Origin: CAZQEZ01 sp964592475
Lineage (GTDB): Bacteria; Bacteroidota; Bacteroidia; Cytophagales; Cyclobacteriaceae
DNA: 5,390 bases
Direction of reading: 5' to 3'
Assembly: GCA_964592475.1 (NCBI GenBank)
Contig: CAZQEZ010000231.1
Location: 1-5,390 of the forward strand
The notes under the pieces are model-generated. The model did not search any database. It was not told where the DNA came from and was given only the letters and a program-made list of their open reading frames with translations. This document shows, piece after piece, positions 1 to 5,390 of this stretch; within the stretch, counting starts at the first letter, position 1, and each line of letters opens with the position of its first letter. A program made the translations under genes and the position numbers.

Positions 1-2615
1 TTCTTTATCCCCCCTCAAATATTTCAAGATTTGATTTTTATGATCTTCTGGATTTTCATAGCTGTATTGAATCAATGAATAACTTTATTAATTCAAATGA
101 ACCACATGATTCATATGATTCACTTTATTACTTTAGTGCGTTTTCATTGATTGCCAGTAGTTACTCTGCTTTAAATAATTATTATATGGCTAAAAAATAT
201 CATGATTATGCACTTAGTTGGTTACCCAATAAGCAGGAGTATGAAATATACAAAGGTATTAATCGAATGAACTTAGCGGTAACATCTTATAAGTCAGAAT
301 ATTTTGAACTAGATGAAATTATAAAATTATATGAGCAAGCAATAGATATTTTCACAAAAAATAAAGAAAATAGTCTTAATCCTTTATTCTTTGCATTAAC
401 CAACTACTCGGTTTTAATGAAAGAAGAAGGAAAATTTGAAGCATTATTAAGTTTCTTAAATAAAGCTAATAGAATCTATCAGTTTGAGAATGTGAATGCA
501 AATGTGAAACTGAGCATGCTCTACGGTGATTTGTTTTTTTCAGTGAATGAATATGAAAAAGCTAAAAATGCATACGAAAAATCTTTAAAATTATCGCTTA
601 CAAATAATTCTTATAAACCACTTCGAATAATTGAAAATTATATTCAAATATCAAAGACTTGTTTGAGAATAGGAGACTTAACTCAAGCTCTCCAATTCTC
701 TCAAAAATCCCTGATCAACCTTGTTTCCGATTTCAACAACGAAGATGTAACCAGCTTGCCAAAGCTGGAAAACATCATCGACGAATCTAACCTGCTGGAA
801 GCCCTCAAAATAAAAGGCAATATCTGGTTTGCCATGTATGAACAAGATAAAGACCAGCAGGCCCTGCAGCATTCAATTTCCTGCTTCAACCTGGCTTTCG
901 ATTTAATCGATAAAATGCGTAACAACTTTCAGTCGGCTGACTATAAAAGCTACATTGCCGATAAGGCCACCAGCATTTATGGAAACGCGATTGAAGTGGC
1001 CTACACTGCTTTGCAAAACGGACTTGACCAGGAAAAATACACGAATCTGATTTACCAGTACCTGGAAAGAAATAAAAGCCGCCTGCTGTTGCAATCTTTG
1101 GCCAGTACAGCCTCCAGGCAATTTGCCGGTGTGCCGGACAGCATCCTGGATCAGGAGCGGGACTACCTGCGCAAAATTGCCTACCTGAAAGACCAGGTGA
1201 CCAGCCTGGAAGTAAAGGGAGCTAGTGAGCAATTGACTACCCTGCGGCAAGAGCTATTTGATAATCAGTACAACTACGACCGTTTGGTAAGTCAGCTGCA
1301 GACTACTTATCCGGATTATTTTCAGTTGAAATATAATACTCAAATTGTCTCACTGGCCGAAGTGCAATCCGGTTTACAAGACGGTGAAACGATAGTCAAC
1401 TATTTTGCAGGTGATTCCAGCATTTATGTGTTGGGCATCGGTCAGCAGTCCGTGACCATTCGGAAAATCGGTCAACCAGTGGAAGTTGTACAGCAGCAAG
1501 TGCAGCAAATGATAGCGATGCTTACCAGCAGCAATTCTGATATGGCCGGTTTTACTTCTGCTGCCTGGCAACTGCACGAGCATCTGCTGTCGCCGGTACT
1601 GCAGGCAATCAGTGGTGACATCAGCAAAATTAAAATCATTCCCGACGGGTTTATTGCTTACCTGCCATTCGAGGTATTGCTTACCAGTCCTGCATCAGCG
1701 GAGCGGGCCTCTCAATTGCCCTATGCGATCAGGAAATACCAGATCAGCTATGCCTACTCCTATACCACCAGCCATTATCAGCAGCTAAGGTCCGGCAAGA
1801 AGAACCTCTACAGCTACGCGGGTTTTGCTCCTGACGCCAATGCCTGGGATTTAAGTGAGCACCCCTTTTATCAAAAGAATGCCAATAACCTGGTAGAACT
1901 TGCTGCCATAGAGGATGAAGTCAAAGAAGCATCCGGTATTTTCAAAGGGTTGTCATTTCTGCAACAGGAAGCCAGTGAAATCAACTTTAAAAAGATGGCG
2001 CCCCAAAGTAAAATATTACACATTTCCTCCCATGCACTGCTGCACGACCAGTATCCGCAGTACTCGGGCATTGTGCTGGCCAATACTAACAACACAGGAT
2101 TTAAGACGCTGTTTGCTGGAGTGGGAGCAACACAGCCGGATACAGTGGAAGATGGATTTCTGCACATCCACGAGTTGTACAACATGGAGCTCAATGCCGA
2201 CCTGGCCATCCTTAGCGCCTGCGAAACGGGTATGGGCAGCTACAGCAGAGGAGAGGGCATCATGAGCCTGGGCCGGGGCTTTGCCTACGCTGGTTGCCCA
2301 AGCGTATTGATGAGCCTGTGGAAAGCCAATGATAAAGCCACTAAAGAATTGATGGGCAGGTTTACCCGATACATCAAATCGGGCATGGATAAGGATGCTG
2401 CCTTGCGACAAGCCAAGCTGGATTACCTGGAGGAATCGGACCGGATTACCAGTCATCCCTATTTCTGGTCAGCTTTTGTACTGATGGGCAATGAGGAGGC
2501 AATTGATTTCAGAGATACTCGTAGTACTATTGCAACCTGGTTTTGGCTATTGATAGTGCTGGTGTTGGCGGCAGGAACTTTAATTTATTTAAAAAGAGCC
2601 CGGATGATCAGTTAA
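1..2615 (+). CDS. TPR-CHAT caspase-like protease, C-terminal membrane anchor (5' end outside window)
   Basis: CHAT (caspase HetF-associated with TPRs) domains are clan CD cysteine peptidases that cut partner proteins. Residues are numbered from the Met at position 75. About six TPR-like helical pairs lie at 22-51, 62-94, 104-136, 144-177, 184-216 and 241-281, then a helical linker with a coiled-coil-like stretch (355-410), then CHAT at about 425-806. The catalytic dyad is visible: His653 in HISSHA and Cys716 in LSACETG, followed by the family's GEG and SLW motifs (727-729, 747-749). A TM helix spans about 818-839, followed by KRAR, which suggests a cytoplasmic C-terminus and an exported TPR-CHAT part. 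Met75 is probably not the start: no ribosome binding site precedes it, the frame is open back to position 3, and relatives usually carry more N-terminal sequence and often a signal peptide. The first third is far more AT-rich than the rest. The gene ends tail-to-tail against the anti-sigma-like gene. Family assignment is secure; substrate is unknown. Confidence 0.93.
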   Translation, partial: LYPPSNISRFDFYDLLDFHSCIESMNNFINSNEPHDSYDSLYYFSAFSLIASSYSALNNYYMAKKYHDYALSWLPNKQEYEIYKGINRMNLAVTSYKSEYFELDEIIKLYEQAIDIFTKNKENSLNPLFFALTNYSVLMKEEGKFEALLSFLNKANRIYQFENVNANVKLSMLYGDLFFSVNEYEKAKNAYEKSLKLSLTNNSYKPLRIIENYIQISKTCLRIGDLTQALQFSQKSLINLVSDFNNEDVTSLPKLENIIDESNLLEALKIKGNIWFAMYEQDKDQQALQHSISCFNLAFDLIDKMRNNFQSADYKSYIADKATSIYGNAIEVAYTALQNGLDQEKYTNLIYQYLERNKSRLLLQSLASTASRQFAGVPDSILDQERDYLRKIAYLKDQVTSLEVKGASEQLTTLRQELFDNQYNYDRLVSQLQTTYPDYFQLKYNTQIVSLAEVQSGLQDGETIVNYFAGDSSIYVLGIGQQSVTIRKIGQPVEVVQQQVQQMIAMLTSSNSDMAGFTSAAWQLHEHLLSPVLQAISGDISKIKIIPDGFIAYLPFEVLLTSPASAERASQLPYAIRKYQISYAYSYTTSHYQQLRSGKKNLYSYAGFAPDANAWDLSEHPFYQKNANNLVELAAIEDEVKEASGIFKGLSFLQQEASEINFKKMAPQSKILHISSHALLHDQYPQYSGIVLANTNNTGFKTLFAGVGATQPDTVEDGFLHIHELYNMELNADLAILSACETGMGSYSRGEGIMSLGRGFAYAGCPSVLMSLWKANDKATKELMGRFTRYIKSGMDKDAALRQAKLDYLEESDRITSHPYFWSAFVLMGNEEAIDFRDTRSTIATWFWLLIVLVLAAGTLIYLKRARMIS

Positions 2616-3330
2616 GTTCATTAAGTAATTGCTCTGCCTGCTGCCGGTAATCATGATTTTGCTGTACCGCAATATTTAATAATTGTTCTTTAGCCAGGTC
2701 TGTGTTTTCCTCAACAAGATTTATCAAAGCCAGTCGCCAGGAAGATAAATCCTGGTATATGCTGTTATTTTGTAGTTGCAGATAATTCTCCCGAGCCTTT
2801 TCCAGTTGGCTGGTGGCGAGGTATGATTCGGCAAGGTAAAGCCTGCCCAGTGCATTGGATTCATTTTGGTTCAGGAATTCCTGCAAAAACAAAATGGCCT
2901 GATTGTAATCTGCATCATTGTATGCTTTCATGGCTTCCGGCAAATTATTATTTTGCGAGCGGCTGCTTATCACATCAGGGTAAGGCTGGTAATACTTGTT
3001 GTAAAGTGACTGGTGTGAAGGCGAAGAGGTATATAACCAAATACCAATCGGAAGCATAAGTAGTACTACAGCTGCAGCAGCTTTTAGGTAGGTAGGATTA
3101 AATCTGAAGCTTTTCTGTTTACTCGTTTCTGTATCCCATTCATCCATTTTTTGCATAAAATCTTGCTGATGGTAGGTTTTTATACCATCAACTATTTGTT
3201 GATACTGAGCAATTCTGGATGCAAATTGTTTGTCATTATCACTAATGCGCTCAAATTCCTGCAGTTCTTCTGCATTCAATTGTCCTTCAAAATACCGCTC
3301 AATAAAATCAAATTCCTGTTCCCTGGTCAT
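2608..3330 (-). CDS. Single-pass membrane TPR protein, putative anti-sigma factor
   Basis: This 240-residue protein probably holds the adjacent ECF sigma factor at the membrane. The N-terminus (about 1-65), with IERYFEGQLNAEE, matches the short helical segment common at the start of Bacteroidota anti-sigma-like membrane proteins. It has no HxxxCxxC zinc motif. One TM helix lies at about 82-100 (AAAAVVLLMLPIGIWLY), preceded by Lys/Arg, so the N-terminus should be cytoplasmic. After it come a YYQPYPDV segment, which I recall as recurrent in this family, and about three TPR-like helical pairs (roughly 130-235) that would be periplasmic. The Met at 3330 is preferred over an in-frame Met at 3387, because the longer form would overlap the sigma gene by 40 bp and its extra residues are only the sigma gene's 3' end in another frame. 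The gap to the sigma stop is 17 nt, so the two are co-transcribed. Its last 8 bp overlap the CHAT gene end. The anti-sigma role is inferred from context and architecture. Confidence 0.85.
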   Translation of the reverse strand: MTREQEFDFIERYFEGQLNAEELQEFERISDNDKQFASRIAQYQQIVDGIKTYHQQDFMQKMDEWDTETSKQKSFRFNPTYLKAAAAVVLLMLPIGIWLYTSSPSHQSLYNKYYQPYPDVISSRSQNNNLPEAMKAYNDADYNQAILFLQEFLNQNESNALGRLYLAESYLATSQLEKARENYLQLQNNSIYQDLSSWRLALINLVEENTDLAKEQLLNIAVQQNHDYRQQAEQLLNELN

Positions 3331-3347
3331 AATTTTAAAAATTTGGA

Positions 3348-3896
3348 TTAAGCTCCGTACAACATCTCTCTTATTTTTTGAATACAAAGGAATTTTTTCT
3401 TTTTGGCTACTGCCTCATTTTTATATCCCTGCCTGTAAGCGATTGATTCAAGGGAAAAATTTAAAAAATAATATTGATACAATATGGTCTTGCATGGTTC
3501 TCCTATTTTAGTCATTATCCTGTTTACTTTCTCCTGGTCGCCTTGTTGGTTAAATTTTTCAAAATAACTAATATCGTCTTCAATTTCATATACCGAATCT
3601 CTTAAAGCTACGGAAAGGGAGCTTTTTTTCAAGTCTTTCCTTATCACGTTTTTGCCAATTCCCAATAAGTAGGTTTCCACTTTTATTTCGGTATTGTTTA
3701 TTTTTTTATTTAAAATATTAAAATAGAAGCTGGAAAACGATTTCTGATAAGCATCTTTAGCATCATCTTCACTACAACTGTATTGCCAGCATATCCATTT
3801 GATAAAGATCGGCCTATAATTCTGATACAGCTTTTTCAGAAGCTTTTCATCTCCCTGCATTATCTGCTCAATTATATCTTCTATCTTATACTTCAT
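3348..3896 (-). CDS. ECF-type sigma-70 family RNA polymerase sigma factor
   Basis: This 182-residue protein has the two-domain layout of extracytoplasmic-function sigma factors. Region 2 covers about 20-90: LYQNYRPIFIKWI, then the acidic SEDDAKDAYQKSF helix that contacts RNA polymerase, then the -10-reading segment ETYLLGIGKNVIRKDLKK. A short acidic linker (about 100-125) leads to region 4 (about 126-178), where FSLESIAYRQGY followed by EAVAKKKKFLCIQKIREML forms the helix-turn-helix for the -35 element. The recognition helix carries four lysines in a row. No regulatory C-terminal extension is present. The start is well fixed: an in-frame TAA lies two codons upstream (3900-3902 on the complementary strand). 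There is no clear Shine-Dalgarno, as usual for Bacteroidota. It leads an operon with the anti-sigma-like gene and is divergent from the kinase gene. Sequence is distant from the classical FecI-like group, so I assign no ECF subgroup. Confidence 0.92.
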   Translation of the reverse strand: MKYKIEDIIEQIMQGDEKLLKKLYQNYRPIFIKWICWQYSCSEDDAKDAYQKSFSSFYFNILNKKINNTEIKVETYLLGIGKNVIRKDLKKSSLSVALRDSVYEIEDDISYFEKFNQQGDQEKVNRIMTKIGEPCKTILYQYYFLNFSLESIAYRQGYKNEAVAKKKKFLCIQKIREMLYGA

Positions 3897-3960
3897 TAGT
3901 TACCATAAATCTTTAAAGGTACCCATTTTTTTTAAAAAAAAACTAATCTCTATTCTGCAT

Positions 3961-3986
3961 CAAAAATAAACTAAAAAAAATTTCAA
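3961..3986 (-). promoter_or_regulatory. Possible Bacteroidota-type promoter for the sigma/anti-sigma operon
   Basis: On the minus strand, TATTTTTG (complement of 3961-3968) fits the Bacteroidota housekeeping -10 consensus TAnnTTTG. A TTG at 3984-3986 lies upstream with a 15-bp spacer, shorter than the usual distance of about 19-21, so the -33 match is weak. Transcription would begin around 3950-3956 and give a leader of roughly 55 nt before the sigma start at 3896. AT richness makes chance matches easy. Confidence 0.27.
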
Positions 3987-4035
3987 TACAGGTAACCAAA
4001 ACAAAAATGAAGGCACAAAAGAGAAACTATCAATA

Positions 4036-4041
4036 AAAGGA
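4036..4041 (+). promoter_or_regulatory. Ribosome binding site of the kinase gene
   Basis: AAAGGA sits 7 nt upstream of the ATG at 4049, at normal Shine-Dalgarno spacing. It fixes the kinase start. It contrasts with the sigma and anti-sigma genes, which have no recognisable site. Confidence 0.55.
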
Positions 4042-4048
4042 AAAACTT

Positions 4049-5134
4049 ATGTGCAATCTGGCAATAGTTGACCATTACTACGAAAAATATTTACAATGCG
4101 ACCAGCCAACTCAGGAAAGGCTTCTGCAAGATTTATCTCACCAACAACCGGATATTCATGTTCAACTTATGCTGCTATTGCATGATGATGAAATTGATGA
4201 TTTTTTTAATACAATCGAAAAAGAGTTATCTCAATCTTTTCAGGGGAAATGCTATGATATTGGCAGTAAAATTGGAAATTATCGCCTGGAAGAGGTGGTG
4301 GGTACAGGAGGCATGGCTTTTGTTTATCGAGCCTCCCGTAAAGATGGACTTTTCCAAAGAGATTCAGCCATAAAAATTGTAAGAAAGGGTCTTGATTCGG
4401 CGAAAATGACCCGGAATTTTAAACAAGAATGCCATATTGCCGCCCAGCTAAATCACGAAAATATTGCCCGGGTTTATGATGGCGGTATTACAGATGAGGG
4501 ACTGCCCTACCTGGTTATGGAATTTGTAGATGGGTTGAATATAGTAGAACATTGCAAAATGCATAATCTTGATTTATCTCAACGGTTGAAATTATTCAAG
4601 CAGCTAACTCAAGCTGTGGCTTTTTGTCATGCCAACGGGATTGTGCATTGTGATATTAAGCCGAACAATGTATTGGTGAACAAAACAGGAGAAGTAAAAC
4701 TAACTGATTTTGGTATTGCCCGTCATATGCAAGAACAAAGCTTAATACATAACAACATTGAACCTTACAGGGCCATGACAATGGACTATGCCAGCCCCGA
4801 ATTACGAGCAGGCCTGGCTATTGATGGTTACAGTGACATCTATCAGCTTGGTTTATTGCTTTACGAAATGATCACTCATGAAAAAGCTTATAAATCTAAA
4901 GGCGAACCATTGAATATTAAAACGGAAAAAATTACCGAGTGGCAAATGGCAAGATTGATAGACCTTTGTACTCATCCGGTGATCAATAAAAGAATTGATA
5001 TGCAATTGTTACTAAAAATGGTAACTGAAATTGAACATTTGATCCAAGTAAAAGCCCCCAAATGGAGCTTCAAAACCAGGATTTCCAAAACATTTGACCG
5101 TCTTGTGAAGTACGCGGCAATGATCAGCTTATAA
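4049..5134 (+). CDS. Hanks-type serine/threonine protein kinase, probably truncated at the C-terminus
   Basis: This 361-residue protein transfers phosphate from ATP to Ser/Thr of partner proteins. Residues 1-68 are a helical leader (pattern QERLLQDL...QPDIHVQLMLLLHDD...DFF) of the kind found in bacterial kinases linked to ECF sigma factors. The kinase domain runs from about 78 to 331: glycine loop GTGGMAFV (85-92), ATP lysine K109 in AIK, helix-C glutamate E127, catalytic loop HCDIKPNN (200-207) with D202, K204 and N207, DFG (220-222), YASPE (247-251), D263 in YSDIYQLG, and R315. All catalytic residues are present. The HRD arginine is Cys201, so it is a non-RD kinase. After a basic stretch (336-355) the protein stops at KYAAMISL, which looks like the first turns of a TM helix; many relatives continue into a TM helix and a TPR or other sensor domain. 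No frame downstream restores such a domain. The gene is divergent from the sigma gene. A plausible target is that sigma factor or its partner, by inference only. Confidence 0.93.
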   Translation: MCNLAIVDHYYEKYLQCDQPTQERLLQDLSHQQPDIHVQLMLLLHDDEIDDFFNTIEKELSQSFQGKCYDIGSKIGNYRLEEVVGTGGMAFVYRASRKDGLFQRDSAIKIVRKGLDSAKMTRNFKQECHIAAQLNHENIARVYDGGITDEGLPYLVMEFVDGLNIVEHCKMHNLDLSQRLKLFKQLTQAVAFCHANGIVHCDIKPNNVLVNKTGEVKLTDFGIARHMQEQSLIHNNIEPYRAMTMDYASPELRAGLAIDGYSDIYQLGLLLYEMITHEKAYKSKGEPLNIKTEKITEWQMARLIDLCTHPVINKRIDMQLLLKMVTEIEHLIQVKAPKWSFKTRISKTFDRLVKYAAMISL

Positions 5135-5225
5135 AACCAGCGCTTTAAATTACCATTACCAAACAATATTTAATTTTCATCAATCTTGCAATTAGTAATG
5201 GTTGATTTTTGAAAAAAAATATGAC
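5135..5225. other. AT-rich non-coding stretch downstream of the kinase
   Basis: No gene or RNA is recognisable. An 8-bp inverted pair, ACCATTAC (5152-5159) and GTAATGGT (5195-5202), is separated by 35 nt, and short T and A runs follow at 5206-5219. It could help end transcription, but the loop is too long for a convincing intrinsic terminator. Confidence 0.35.
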
Positions 5226-5390
5226 TGACGTTTTGTAGCATTACAAATGCTGGGATTTATGCATCCGGGTTACAAACCCGGACGAGCATCGTGCTTAAAG
5301 ACTTGAAGCTGGTCCTCCCGGATAGCTATCGGGATTGTAATCCGGATCACTAAAGTTAAGTGTTTTTAACACGTTTAAATAAAGACGTCA
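5226..5390. repeat. Palindrome cluster with TTACAA cores: REP/REPIN-like or MITE-like element
   Basis: Several small hairpins are packed into about 140 bp: AGCATT-ACA-AATGCT (5237-5251), TCCGGGTT-ACA-AACCCGGA (5264-5282), AGCA-TCG-TGCT (5285-5295), CCC-(G)-GATAGCTATC-GGG with one bulged base (5317-5333), GGATT-GT-AATCC (5332-5343) and GTGTT-TTT-AACAC (5360-5372). The first two share the core TTACAAA and the fifth carries it inverted (GGATTACAATCC on the other strand), so one motif occurs three times, twice direct and once inverted. It is GC-richer than the DNA to its left and has no coding potential. Such dispersed palindromes in Bacteroidota are often mobilised by IS200-like REP-associated transposases, but none is visible here. 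TGACGTTTT at 5226 and AAAGACGTCA at 5381-5390 may be its imperfect inverted ends. The element could continue past the window. Confidence 0.6.

Larger units (their letters stand above)
3897..4048. promoter_or_regulatory. Divergent promoter region between sigma factor and kinase genes
   Basis: This 152-bp gap separates two genes transcribed away from each other, so it must hold promoters for both. It is extremely AT-rich, with a run of 8 T followed by 9 A (3926-3942) and another run of 8 A (3973-3980), which should make the DNA curved or rigid. It contains three related short sites: GTTACC (3899-3904), the palindrome GGTACC (3918-3923) and the near-palindrome GGTAACC (3991-3997). These could be binding sites for a regulator or for the encoded sigma factor, but this is unproven. 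No matching Bacteroidota -10 motif was found for the kinase direction. Confidence 0.6.

Noticed and set aside
903..1250. Antisense reading frame of 115 codons opposite the linker of the CHAT protein
   Set aside because: No recognisable domain or ribosome binding site, and the sense strand is clearly the coding one.
1871..2456. Antisense reading frames of 112 and 146 codons opposite the CHAT domain
   Set aside because: They lie wholly within the catalytic core of a clearly conserved gene, have Cys/Ser/His-rich atypical composition and no start context; they are by-products of codon usage on the other strand.
3331..3387. Longer start for the anti-sigma-like protein at 3387
   Set aside because: It would overlap the sigma gene by 40 bp; the 19 added residues are the sigma gene's 3' end read in another frame, whereas the Met at 3330 begins the recognisable family segment.
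3230..3511. Plus-strand reading frame of 93 codons across the sigma/anti-sigma junction
   Set aside because: It is antisense to two well-supported genes, with Ser/Phe/Leu-rich low-information content and no family resemblance.
4007..4036. Nine-codon reading frame (ATGAAGGCA...TAA) just upstream of the kinase ribosome binding site, a possible leader peptide
   Set aside because: No ribosome binding site of its own and no attenuator-like hairpin or codon bias; such short frames arise by chance in AT-rich DNA.
5152..5219. Intrinsic terminator after the kinase (ACCATTAC/GTAATGGT)
   Set aside because: The 35-nt loop and AT-rich 8-bp stem make a poor terminator; noted in the stretch description only.
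5264..5282. GC-rich 8-bp hairpin as a rho-independent terminator
   Set aside because: No T-run follows on either strand, and it is one of several hairpins sharing a core, so a repeat element explains it better.
5226..5390. CRISPR array
   Set aside because: The repeated core is only about 7 bp, unevenly spaced and partly inverted, with no uniform repeats or spacers.

Overview
The window looks like chromosomal DNA of a member of the Bacteroidota, most likely a Saprospiraceae/Lewinella-like lineage. This rests on moderate-to-low GC, very AT-rich intergenic DNA, weak or absent Shine-Dalgarno sites on most genes, a TAnnTTTG-like -10 motif, and the families present: a membrane-anchored TPR-CHAT protein, a small ECF sigma factor, and a zinc-free single-pass TPR anti-sigma-like protein. 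The lineage is an inference from family knowledge; no marker gene is present.

Layout, left to right. (1) Positions 1-2615, + strand: the 3' part of a large gene for a TPR-CHAT caspase-like protease with a C-terminal membrane anchor. The reading frame is open to the left window edge, so the gene is truncated by the window. (2) Positions 2608-3330, - strand: a membrane protein with an anti-sigma-like N-terminus, one TM helix and a C-terminal TPR domain. Its end overlaps the end of the CHAT gene by 8 bp. (3) Positions 3348-3896, - strand: an ECF-type sigma-70 factor, 17 nt upstream of the anti-sigma-like gene and surely in one operon with it. (4) Positions 3897-4048: an AT-rich divergent promoter region. 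(5) Positions 4049-5134, + strand: a Hanks-type Ser/Thr protein kinase with the N-terminal helical segment typical of ECF-linked bacterial kinases. It ends abruptly where a TM helix might be expected to begin. (6) Positions 5135-5390: non-coding; about 90 bp of featureless AT-rich DNA, then a dense cluster of small palindromes sharing a TTACAA core, which looks like a REP/REPIN-type or MITE-like repeat.

The genes read as one membrane-signalling module. Kinase and sigma/anti-sigma genes are divergently transcribed from one control region, and the CHAT protease gene converges on the anti-sigma-like gene. By charge distribution around the TM helices, the TPR domains of the anti-sigma-like protein and of the CHAT protein would both lie on the periplasmic side. 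A testable model is that the CHAT protease, the TPR anti-sigma-like protein or both sense a signal and release the sigma factor, with kinase phosphorylation as a second input. The individual families are known; the specific four-part combination and its wiring are inference.

Other oddities are a sharp base-composition break inside the TPR part of the CHAT gene (about 20-28% GC in sampled stretches before ~660, 40-58% in sampled stretches after ~670), a non-RD catalytic loop in the kinase, and the palindrome cluster at the right edge.
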